Source: Dinochytrium kinnereticum (Eukaryota > Chytridiomycota > Chytridiomycetes > Chytridiales > Chytridiaceae). Taken from it: a stretch of DNA of 64,000 nt. The notes under the pieces were generated by a model, which worked only from the letters and a program-made list of their open reading frames with translations, was not told the origin of the DNA and made no database searches. Location: positions 18,163 through 82,162 of the forward strand of contig JADGJT010000057.1 in assembly GCA_027604005.1 (NCBI GenBank), in the 5' to 3' direction. The position numbers and the translations under genes were made by a program. Shown here piece after piece: positions 1 to 13,636 of the stretch (positions within the stretch are counted from its first letter, which is position 1; each line of letters starts with the position of its first letter).

Positions 1-14
1 TTCCACATGGCTAG

Positions 15-1981
15 GGAGAAGGTTTTATCTCTTTTAAGACTGGGACTTCCTTTTCTGATTCGTTTCGGCTTCAGGAGTTTGAACGGCAAAGGCGATGGCT
101 GATTGCTACAGGTGCCACTCTGGCTTTGATGATACTCGGGACAACAATTGCCTTGGCGATTCTGTTGTCCAAAAAACCTCTCCCAATTGATAACGGGCCT
201 GTCAATAATGGGACATATCCGACCGTTATCTTGATATCTTTAGATGGATTCCGGGCTGATTATTTTGATAGGGGCCTTTCGCCGGCATTGGCTTCTTTAG
301 GTATCTGCCTTATTTTACATGGCATAAGATCTTACATTGTTAGCCTATAGTGGCGTCCATGCTGAGTACCTTAAGCCTTCATTTCCCAGCATCACTTTCC
401 CAAACCATTATACCCTGGTTACTGGTATGAGCTCTGATGTTTGTGGCTTTTAAAAATTATTCTAGGTCTCTATCCTGAATCGCATGGGATCGTTGCAAAC
501 GTATTCTTTGATCCTACTTTGAACGATACTTTTGTTTATGTTGACGGAGAAAAAAATGGGCAGTCTAAGTGGTGGGGAGGCGAGCCGGTATGCATTTTCC
601 CTCTTCCTCAACAGTTTACATGGAGTTTAAATGATATGATAATCTTTACTGCTGGTTTTGTCAAACTGCATAGGCTTTTAATGTTTGCAATCTAACCTTC
701 ATTTTGCTGGCGTTTCTTTTTCACTAGTTATGGGTTACAGCAATCAAGCAGGGACGTATGTCAGCGACATGTATGTGGCCTGGGTCTGAAGCACCGATCC
801 AGAATATTCGACCCAATTACTGGCTGAAGTACGATGGAAAAATGACTCTTGAAGCCCGTGCGAACCAGATTCTCAAATGGCTAGATCTGCCTCTTCGAGA
901 GAGACCATCATTTCTCACTCTGTATGCACCTGATGTTGATTCCGCTGGGCACACGTTTGGTCCCAATTCCAAGGCGGTGAATGACTCGATTGTGGCTGTT
1001 GACCGCATGGTTGGTCAAATTATGGCCGGCATCGCCACTAGGAATATGACGAACAGTGTCAATATCGTTGTAGTCAGTGATCATGGAATGGCTGAAGGCA
1101 ATACGAATTGGATTTTTTTGGATGATTACGTAAGCTATGACAGTATTCACGTTGTAAACAACTTGGTCGTGCACATTTACCCAAAGGAAGATCAAGGTGA
1201 TTTCAAACAGTCTTTTGCCTATTCAAGCCTGATCTATTTTGGCGTATTTCCCCGAACTAATGAACTTAATTTTACAGATTCCGAGAAAATATACGCTGCC
1301 CTCAAGGAGGCAAGCCTTAAATCTGGTCACTGGGACATTTGGAAGCGCGAGGAGGTCCCCTCCTATTTCCATTACTCCAACAATAACAGGATCGCGCCTT
1401 TCGTCGCCCTTCCTCAGAAAAATTGGGGTTTGGCTATGAGGAAAGAGTACGAGTCCCGACCGCCTTCTCCGGTGCGCGGATTGCATGGTTATAACAATTC
1501 CGACGTTGAGATGCGCGCAATCTTTTTGGCCTCCGGGCCAGCCTTCCGCCAAACATTTGTAGAGCTCTTCGTGAACCATACTCTCGTAGAAAGTCACATT
1601 GGGAGTCATAACGCAAGCGCCATTCACGACTTAACGTTAGCACATGAGGCTCTCGGCGGTGCTACGGGTAGTGGGGGTCACAAGAACCTCTCCACACGAT
1701 CGATTCAGCTGGCGCATGATGTGGGCGATCTTTTCCGACGACAGCACGTGGAAGAGTTTGACGAAGCTCAGGATTCGGCAAAAGTGATCGAGACACCGAA
1801 TAAGCCGCTAGAACTTGCTTCCGAACTGGCCTTGAATGAGGCAGTAAGGAACAAGGTCATGCCCCCTTTCAACAACATTGACGTTTATAACGTGGTCTCT
1901 CATATTCTGAAAATCGAGCCGGCGGCCAACAACGGCAGCGTCTCAACTGTGGAAATGCTCCGACCGTGGCTGAGATACTAG
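15..1981 (+). CDS. Ectonucleotide pyrophosphatase/phosphodiesterase (ENPP family), 5' partial
   Basis: Type I phosphodiesterase/nucleotide pyrophosphatase of the alkaline phosphatase superfamily, expected to hydrolyse phosphodiester or pyrophosphate bonds outside the cytosol. Proposed exons 15-300, 344-424, 466-587, 728-1196 and 1278-1981 join in frame (554 codons). An acceptor at 12-14 means earlier exons lie off the window. A membrane segment (about residues 37-55) follows a short N-terminal tail, giving type II topology. Seen motifs: SLDGFRADYFDRG (metal Asp), FPSITFPNHYTLVTG (nucleophile Thr), GLYPESHGI, WWGGEP, DVDSAGHTFGP, VVSDHGM and RGLHGYNN. The stretch 1197-1277 is in frame if unspliced, but its GT..TTTTACAG ends and poor family fit suggest an 81-nt intron. 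Family assignment is firm; substrate is unknown. Confidence 0.9.
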
Positions 1982-3724
1982 ATGAACAACAGTCTGCTGC
2001 ATCCAGATTTTGTCCTCATCATGTCATATAATCCAATATAATTTGTACCCCCTCTCTACATTGAATAATGACCTAATCATCCATACATACTTCTAAATGC
2101 TCCCTTCATTTAATTTCGAAAGCTTGAAACTCGGGCCTTCCTTTCAATAATATATTATTCAATAAGATTTTACGAAATATATTTCGCAATTCAGTAGAAT
2201 AGGTTAGTACACAATATTAGTAGTATGAAGATTAAGGCCAAGTGGGGGGTGGTTAAGGTGGTATCAACATTGTTCTCAGGGACACTTCAAAAGGGATAAC
2301 AGATCATTAAACTAATTGTGCTAGCTCCAATTTGCCTACTACTTATCTCACGCTGGATCTCACGTCCTACCAGCCCTGTTGGGGTTCTATCAGACCGTCC
2401 CAAGGTCTGAGTTTGCCTTGGGCCTATACATCCAAGGTAAGGGAGCACATACGGACCACTTACTGGGGCTGACGAGCAGGGGGTTGGCGTGATCGAGACC
2501 CCACTCTAACGAGGGCTTGTCGACCACCCTGTGCAAGCAGATAATCACTCATGCGGAACCAGAAATTCCATGTGGACAGTACAAAAACGGATAGACTAAG
2601 GTTTGGTGGAAAGGAGAGACAGGTTGGGTCGAAGACTATGGTGAGCAGGACAGCAAACTATGATTTTGTGGGGACAACCGGGTAAATTATACATAAGAGT
2701 ACAATAATAAATAAAAGAATAACACAACTACAAATAAACGACGAGTGTAGACAATACAAACAGAACCCCATATACACACGATGGTACACCAGCAAAACCT
2801 AAGGATAAAAACTATATACAATAACCTTAGGAAAGATACTTAAATGGGAATCGCCTGGATGGCTCCAGGGTATGACCGTGGTCTTAGCAGAAGCCAACAT
2901 ATCAATGATAAGCATATTGGGGGATATCAAATCTCTCACGGAAAGTACTTTGATATTCTCTGTAAAATATTGAGACTACTGAAATACTTCACAGGCTGAC
3001 AAGTGAATTTCATAATTAAATGATGGCAATAAATAGCAAACCAATTACATCTGTACATAAACCTTTCAAAAAAAATGATGTCTCGGGTTCAAGATATAAC
3101 TTTAACTTGAACCCCTGTGAGTCTTTTGACTTGTGAAAAAGCACTGTGACTGATGTCGCTTCGCTGTCAGACTTACTCCGTGGCCATCCTGAGTTGCAGA
3201 AGAGCTAGAGACAAGGATTGGCACATGTTCTTGTTTAAAGGAATGATCGTGATATATTCTTTTCATTCAACCTCTCTTCACTCACCTGTTTGAAGGTAGA
3301 ATAGTAGTACCTTTGAGCATAATCCATAGATAAATCGCAGTTGTTGCTTGTCAGGTTTATCGCATTGACAATCTTTTGTCGCTGAGGCGGCATCGCTTTG
3401 AGCTGCCCAAGCGAAACCTGTCTTCCTGATCGAGTTCACTGGAAACTTCTTTTTCAGAACTCAAAGCTCGTCCTTCTGGAGTAAGATAATCACTTGACAA
3501 AAAAGGCTTAATATATGTACAAGTAATGTTTCAGACTTTGCAAGAACCCGATTTTGAAGTAAATAGCCAAAGAAAGTCTGCTTACTCAAAGTTTTTCCAG
3601 AGCGCGAGATGAAAAGCTATAAAGCTCCCTTGGGAGTCTGCATCATATTTTTGTTGACTACGTGGTTGGGAGCTTCAGAGTCAGAATTAGAGTTCGACCC
3701 TGTACAGGAGTCCGTTTATGAATG
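1982..3724. other. Gene-poor intergenic stretch
   Basis: No convincing coding exon, RNA gene or intact mobile element is visible here. The first 150 bases are probably the 3' UTR of the phosphodiesterase gene. The rest is AT-rich with a more GC-balanced patch at about 2340-2660. A short palindrome lies at about 3086-3115, with 9-nt arms GGGTTCAAG and CTTGAACCC; no tRNA fold was found around it. Confidence 0.5.
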
Positions 3725-4000
3725 TTAGGTATCTGAATAGTCCTCAAAGACTACTTTTCGTTTCTTCAGGGGGATCGTAAGATTGATGATCTCTTTTGTG
3801 CTGTTCTTCCTCTTCCGAATGTGAGAGTTTTCAAAATCCACAGTATCAGAGTCCGTGGCCTTCCTAGTTTGCTCTTGAATAAGACGCACTACCCTTCCGA
3901 CAGCCTTTTTCTTCTTTTGAAAAAGCTCTTTAGATCTGGCTATAGACCTCATGAGTCCTGGTCTGTAATGCACCGCCGCTTTATGTAGGGTCTTGATCAA
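3725..4000 (-). CDS. Possible small basic ORF (91 codons), unrecognised
   Basis: An open frame of 91 codons on the minus strand, rich in Lys and Arg with runs such as KKKKAVGRVV and PLKKRKVVFEDY, which could be nuclear-localisation-like. It lies alone in a gene-poor stretch and no family was recognised. It could be an exon of a decayed gene or a chance ORF. Confidence 0.2.
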   Translation of the reverse strand: MIKTLHKAAVHYRPGLMRSIARSKELFQKKKKAVGRVVRLIQEQTRKATDSDTVDFENSHIRKRKNSTKEIINLTIPLKKRKVVFEDYSDT

Positions 4001-4101
4001 CCAGTCTTTAATAAAGTGTTTAAAGAAAAGGCTTTTACTGACAGGTCTAAATTGTAAGAAATGTTCCAGTAAAATGCCTCCATGATGTTACTGTGTCGAC
4101 C

Positions 4102-4952
4102 TCAACGCCGAGATCCTCTCTGCTTGCAATGACAACACACTATTTCTCTCGCACTGATACTGTTTGCACTTTTGCTAAGAGTTAGAAAACTCATCACTCC
4201 AGGCCATAGTCGGGGATTTGGATTCAAGCAGCAGTTTGCACTTGCTGTTTGTGAGTTGCTGGCAGCAGGCTGGAACAGCCCTATATGTTTCATCAATCTT
4301 TGTCAGTGGTCTTTGTTGAATTGAGCGAGCAATGCGCGAAGAGTCCCAGATCTTGTTGCCTACATCGGCCCAAGCTCAAAGGCGGTCAACCAAGTTTTAA
4401 AAAACAAGGGTTGACACTGCATGTGACAAATTACTTGAGCGGGCTCATCCACATCATCACGAAGAATGTTCTTCAAAGACACTGAGATCTTGATGATGGC
4501 ATGCCAAAGAACCTGCTTGAGATGCCGATAGAGCTCAGCGACAGTTTTCTGGATCCGCAATCACCATGTCCGAAGGCTTGTTGTTGAGATTGGCGTTGAT
4601 TGCTTGGCGGACCTTTGAGTCGCGAGTGAGAAGAACTACGTAGTTTGGGTGTGCCAGGTTGTCCATGTAGGTTGGCTCGCCAAGGTGAATCAACACCAGC
4701 CTGCGCCCAATTGCGCAAAGAATGGGTTTCAAACCGCCGCCGGGCATGGGAGCGACGGGGTTGGCTGACAGAGGATAGGGGTAAGCTGACGCCGGTGCCC
4801 AGGTGTGCGTGCACCCACTGCCGCGACTTACGGCTTTTCAGTTCCTGGCACGTAGTGAGGCCCGGCTGCAGCACCATTGTATGTGTGTGCGCCGCCGCTG
4901 CCGTGTACGTAGCCTGGGCTGGCCGTAGCACAGTCAATCAGGGGGCTCATCG
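4102..4952 (-). pseudogene. Probable decayed or unresolved gene region, minus strand
   Basis: Two overlapping minus-strand frames look partly coding. One, at about 4560-4747, reads through balanced stretches such as LVLIHLGEPTYMDNL and SKVRQAINANLNNKPSD; another at 4360-4560 continues with YRHLKQVLWHAIIKISVSLK. A possible first exon runs from an ATG at 4952 to a GTAAGT donor near 4830, but two splice phases are possible. One gives a Ser/Gln/Arg-rich tail and the other the balanced sequence above. No family was recognised and no single intact model covers the region. I infer a damaged or poorly resolved gene. Confidence 0.3.
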
Positions 4953-5652
4953 TTAAAGGCCTTCAACGCCATCAATGACAACGCTTAGGAACGTGCACTA
5001 CGCTGCTCGTGGCTTCCAGGCACGCAACCGCCCCCCTCGACATAGTCCTACCTACCAGAATTGTGCCTGGTGCGCGAAGCTGATAACGTCCAAAATGCTT
5101 AAATAGAACTACAATATACTCAAAAAACAAAAAACACTAAAAGAATAATGACTCAAGAAAAGAAGTCGCTCAGTGGGTGAATTAAACATGAGGCTATATT
5201 GCTGGCATGGGGAGATATCTTTGCTTTTTTTGAAGTGCGTGATCAACACTTTCCAAGGCTGAGTGGACCTGATTGAGGTCATACAAGGCCCATTCAACAC
5301 TTTTCACAGTGATCCAAGCCGTACCTCCAGAGCCTCTGAGCATCGCAACTTCTCGTTGATCACCGGCTGGGATCTATTCGGTGCATATTTACATTAGCAA
5401 TTGGCTCTGTTGCGACTGAGATATCTCACCGTGACTGACTCCTGGGGACAGCTCGATCGTCGTCGTTGATTGCCACCCACCCTTCAAGGTTACAGCAAGG
5501 TCATAAGGACTTTCAGGGAATTCAGGGCTGTTTCATCTTTCCTCTCACATAATCGTAGTTCGCATCCCTCCTGATCGTGCTTGAGGACAGAGGGTGAAAT
5601 AATGGTTAATAATCAACGCACAAATAGGATTCGTGTTTTAACTCCCAAATAG
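4953..5652. other. Upstream region of the Pkc1-like gene, no clear gene
   Basis: No supported coding region apart from the still unfound first coding exon of the kinase gene, which must end with a donor somewhere upstream of the acceptor at 5651-5652. The ATG at 5602 runs into a stop immediately before that acceptor and offers no obvious GT donor in frame. Confidence 0.4.
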
Positions 5653-9511
<3,859 letters not shown>

Positions 9512-10063
9512 GTTGTGATCTTTGTCGAGAAAGAACGAAGCGTTTGATTGCTCTTTGTTAAATTTTGCTAACATCTACTGTTCTCCACTGAGTGGGCTCA
9601 GGAGAGCCGTACCAAGCAAGCCCCAGGCACCCCACCTTCCGCGGTCCTTCCAAATGGAGTTGTCACTCGCAGCCGATGTTAAACGATACTAATCGAATTC
9701 ACTTGCTGGGTGGAAGACAATTTCGAGCCCCTTCCTTCTCTCTTTTCTTTATGGTTCTTGTTTATTTGTTTTTCGAAAAATTCTTCTCTGTCATTGCTGC
9801 ATGCCACGTCTCCTTTATAAACTCCTTTCTTTCTTTTCTTTACTTCTTTGCGTCGTTTTTGATCATTTCATGTTATCTCTTATAAGCCCGGTTGCTTTTC
9901 AATCGAATACTTTTCATGGAGTTTGCGCATACACCGTACTTTTCTGATTTAAATGCGTTGGTTTCCCTTTTTGAGATATATATATTCATAGTTTATATTG
10001 AAGGATTATATACATTGATCTTAATCATCCCAGTTATGCTAGGCCAGCTATCATTTCCCATGC
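9512..10063. other. Intergenic stretch between convergent genes
   Basis: Presumed 3' UTRs of the Pkc1-like gene and of the minus-strand gene ending at 10064. T-rich, with ATATATAT and TTTATTTTT patches. No coding region seen. Confidence 0.5.
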
Positions 10064-10696
10064 TTACATATCACCTTCATCCGCAGTCAAGTATGCATCT
10101 GACATCACTGCAACTGAGTCATCATCCGAACCGTATTCATCGGGGCGTGTAGACTGCAGTTTCGAGTCTTTGGGAGATGTTGTAGTGGATACACACTCGA
10201 CGTTAACTGAAACTTCAGCCTCTCTTCTTTGAAACTTCCAACCAAAGTGAGAACGAATTGGATAACCTTTCAATTCTACGGCATTTTGACCTTTCTCTTT
10301 TTCGAGGGGTTGATTATGAGTTCGACTGTGTTCCCTTTCTATAACGACACTCGCAGTAGCTGCGTTTTCGGAATTCGCACCATCACGCAGTCGTATCATC
10401 CGCCGCAAAAATAATCTGGTATCGGCTGACAGGTCAAGATCTCGAAATGACTTCTTTGTTCCGTTGCCGTTTTTGTGTTTTCGGAGAGCCTTTGGAACCT
10501 CGTCAGGGAAAGCACTTGGGTGTTTCCATTCGGGGCATCTTCTGAGGGCCACCTCACGTAAAGCGCCTTCTCCACCGAGGGGGTATCTTGAGCAGAACAC
10601 GTTCTTGTCATTTGATGAATGCTTTTGCACAAAGCCCTCCTCTATCTCTGCATATTCCCATGGCCGACTGGTACTTTCGTTCTTTGCCGTCTTCAT
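10064..10696 (-). CDS. Hypothetical protein, divergent from LUC7-like gene
   Basis: A single open frame of 210 codons from an ATG at 10696; an upstream in-frame ATG at 10786 would place the start inside the neighbour's leader, so the shorter start is preferred. The protein is charged and hydrophilic, with a basic middle (DTRLFLRRMIRLRDG) and an acidic C-terminus (YGSDDDSVAVMSD). There is no signal peptide, membrane helix or recognisable domain. It shares an 88-bp divergent leader with the LUC7-like gene at 10785, which is compatible with a shared promoter. Function unknown. Confidence 0.55.
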   Translation of the reverse strand: MKTAKNESTSRPWEYAEIEEGFVQKHSSNDKNVFCSRYPLGGEGALREVALRRCPEWKHPSAFPDEVPKALRKHKNGNGTKKSFRDLDLSADTRLFLRRMIRLRDGANSENAATASVVIEREHSRTHNQPLEKEKGQNAVELKGYPIRSHFGWKFQRREAEVSVNVECVSTTTSPKDSKLQSTRPDEYGSDDDSVAVMSDAYLTADEGDM

Positions 10697-10784
10697 CACC
10701 AGATACTGAAATAAAATAATTTTTTTTTTATATTTTTCTGTCCATAAAATATAGCAAGCAGTTCCGCACCGCCGATCGAAGCTC

Positions 10785-12329
10785 ATGGATTATCAACGAA
10801 AGCTCTTTGAGGAGGTGAGTTCAGCATCCAGCCTTCGCCTGTAAACCATGCATATATTTGTTATATTCAGCGCTTAACATCCTGCTTTCTAATGGTCAGC
10901 TCATGAACCCTTTGATTGGGGTTGCCAAGAGCTACAAGGACAAGGATGTTTGCAAGCATCAGATGGTAGCATTTTGCCCATATGAGCTCTTCACAAAGTA
11001 GGTTCCTTGAATTTGAGTGCAATTTGAGCCTTAAATATTGATGAATACTCCAGCACAAAAGTGGACCTAGGGGCTTGTCCAAGCAAGGTGCATGATGACC
11101 GACTTCGTGAAGAGTAAGGATTGCAGACTTTCTTTCGCCATGGCTTTGAAGCTAACGTTTTTCTTAATAGTTATCAGGCATCAGCGGACAAAGGCCATCT
11201 TGGTTGGGAGCAGGCATTTGCGAACTTCCTCACCAAGCTCGTCAATGATATGGATAGGTCAATCAAGAGAGGCAAGGAGAGGATTAACACTACAGGGCCT
11301 GTGGGACCTGATGACCCTGCTGCCATTATGGCTGCGGCAGGTGAAGCTGAGCAGGAGGAGCGCATAGTCTTTTTGGAAGAACAAGCCAAGACCCTCACTG
11401 CGCAAATGGAGGAGTTTGGCGAAATGGGTGAAGTGGAAAAAGCCCAGAGCCTCCTTCATCAGGTCGAAGCGTTGAAGCAGAACATCTCAAGTATCAAAAA
11501 TGTATGTTTCCAAGCTTTTGTTGAGGTCATTTGGTAGACTCACTTTCTTTTTGAAGACAATTGGACGTCGACTCACCATCTGCGAAATCTGCTCTGCTTG
11601 CCTTGTTGCAAATGAAACTGCCCAGAGAATGGATGCGCATTTGATTGGAAAACAGCATACAGGCTACTTAAAGATCAGGCAATGGCTGGATGCATGGAAA
11701 GTGAGTTGCTCAGGCTTTATGCCTAGATTAACGGCTTCCAGAAATCACCTTTTTACGCTCAACCCAGGGATAATGGTGGTAGAGAGATGGGACGTGGGCG
11801 AGACTTTGATCGCGGAGCCAGGCGCTTCGATCGAGATTCAGATAACTCTAGATACTCAGACGACCGAGGTGATAGGCGCGGTGGATATGCAAGAGGTGGG
11901 TGGCACCGTGGAGGGCCTTCCCACGATCGAGGTCAAGATGATGATTACCGAGGAAACCAGCCACGGGGTTCTGCGCCTCCAGAGTGGCGAAATGATCGTG
12001 ACGAACGTCGAGGAGGACCACCCGCGAGAAGTGAAAATAATGGCCCATCACATGCAACTGCACCTTATCACAAAGGGAGGAACTCCAAGTGGGATGAGCG
12101 TCCAGCTGATGAGAATGGGATGAATGGTTACTTGGATGATGACAGCGGGAGACGGTCTGGTCAAGCTTCTGGAGGTTTGAGCGGCAGCCGGGACGATGAT
12201 GTTGAGTATGGAGATCGTAGTTGGGATAATCGACGCGACGGACACGATGAAGATAGGTCGAAGCGGAGTTTCCGCGGCCAGCGGGATGCAAGAGAGTTAA
12301 GCCCCGTTGATTATAGACGCAGACGCTAG
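10785..12329 (+). CDS. LUC7: LUC7-like U1 snRNP splicing factor
   Basis: Component of the U1 snRNP that helps choose 5' splice sites in the nucleus. Exons 10785-10814, 10900-10997, 11054-11113, 11171-11501, 11557-11700 and 11742-12329 give 416 residues. The N-terminus MDYQRKLFEELMNPLIG and the first zinc finger (CKHQMVAFCPYELF, then DLGACPSKVH) match the LUC7 family. A coiled coil (about 110-165) precedes the second, C2H2-type finger (ICEICSACLVANE..MDAHLIGKQH). The C-terminal 195 residues are rich in Arg, Gly and Asp, similar to the RS/RE tail of LUC7L proteins. The gene converges on the haem-protein gene at 12481. Confidence 0.95.
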
Positions 12330-12480
12330 AGTTGCGTAGCAGATATGTACTTCGCTGGTTTTTTCTTATCATATTTTGCTTGTTGGTGAAGCAGATAGCT
12401 CTTTCTTTTTCTGCGCGCTTCTTACTTTCACGATGCGGTAATTTATGTTCAATGGCTACATGTAATATATTGAATAGTTC

Positions 12481-13235
12481 TCAAACAACACGGCCGACAA
12501 TGGGATATTTCTTCTGGTAATGGGCGTGCCACTTGTCCAAGGTTTGCATCTGAAATGATCTTTAATGGTTCGGGCAAAGCAATTTACTCACCTCCTCGGC
12601 ATTGAGGGAGGAGAAGTCCGCAACGCAGTCCTCAGGCTTCAGCGAACTCTTGCCGAGCGCCTTTGTAATTCATTAATATCCGAGAAGAAGATAGAACTAT
12701 GACAGCAGCCTTAATTTATACCTTCGAGGCATCTTTGCCGGCGAAGACAGAGTAACCTTGACCAGGCTCGTACATTCCCCTGTTCTGGGTAACGTCAAAT
12801 ACTGGAAGTCGTGTCAGTAACTGATTAAACAAGCGCAGCAATAACCTGTTCCCTTGACGGCAAGGTAGACGGGCCTGGATGGATCAGAGCCGTTAAACTG
12901 TGAGAGCTCAGAGGCGGAGAACTGCTTGTCTCCGGCGGGAGGAAGCGGATTAGGGGAGTCCGAGGTCATTGGAGGCCTGATGGAGAATACAGTGACAATG
13001 CATGCATGAGGCTTAAGTTTTCTCTTTTTTGCATCATTGCTTTCCCTTACGTGAACTTGAATTTCGAAGAGGGCGGAGCAGGTGTGGCCTGGGTGGATTG
13101 AGAAGCAGGTGCTTGAGGTTTGGCTTCAGGCTTGTTGTTTGAGCGCTTGCCGGCTGGCTTCCTGCTGCTGGCGAATGCAAAGACGGCGACGAGGGAGAAA
13201 CCAAGGAGCAAGGTGAAGAAGAGTTCAGATTCCAT
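12481..13235 (-). CDS. DAP1: Membrane-associated progesterone receptor (MAPR)/Dap1-like haem protein
   Basis: Small ER or endomembrane haem-binding protein; family members support cytochrome P450 enzymes in sterol synthesis. Minus-strand exons 13051-13235, 12846-12976, 12722-12801, 12592-12660 and 12481-12549 give 177 residues. It starts with a hydrophobic helix (about residues 4-22, ELFFTLLLGFSLVAVFAFA), then a Pro/Gln/Lys-rich linker, then the cytochrome b5-like fold with FSASELSQFNG, VYLAVKGTVFDVT and YEPGQGYSVFAGKDASKAL. The first Tyr of this last motif is the expected haem ligand. The ATG at 13235 is chosen because it directly precedes the membrane helix. Confidence 0.93.
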
Positions 13236-13636
13236 GTGACACTTTGGTGGAATCACTTTTCGGGAATGATCGGTCAAACAGTCATCGACAAACGGTGGCG
13301 ACATGGGGAACACTGGGCGATAAGAATAGCTGAATAGGCGATGGAATGCCATACGCATTCAGACGATGCTGATATTTGCCTGCCATGAAGGCGCTTTTGG
13401 TCTGTTGTTCGTTGGATCTGTACGGTGAAAAAAGATTAGTGTGCCCAATAAAGTCGCGAGCGATGCAGATATCTGATCATGCCATGAACATTGAATCAAC
13501 GTTGGTTGCGCTCTCACCCGTGAGCACCGCCGATCAGTTGATGTCCTCAAGCCAAGTCAACAAATCAAATTTTCAGTCTTCTTGATGCTCCAAGAGGCCG
13601 TTTGAGGCCCAACTTACACGAGTGCAAGTCGATCCG
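13236..13636. promoter_or_regulatory. Divergent intergenic region, DAP1/RUD3
   Basis: A 401-bp space between the oppositely directed DAP1-like and RUD3-like start codons, presumably holding both promoters. Small ORFs here overlap both leaders and have no family support. No TATA box is evident. Confidence 0.45.

Noticed and set aside
3086..3115. Short palindrome resembling a tRNA B box (GGTTCAAG)
   Set aside because: No A box, no cloverleaf and no anticodon stem could be drawn.
11848..12372. 174-codon minus-strand ORF opposite the LUC7 C-terminus
   Set aside because: Arises from the Arg/Asp/Gly repeat tail of LUC7 on the plus strand.
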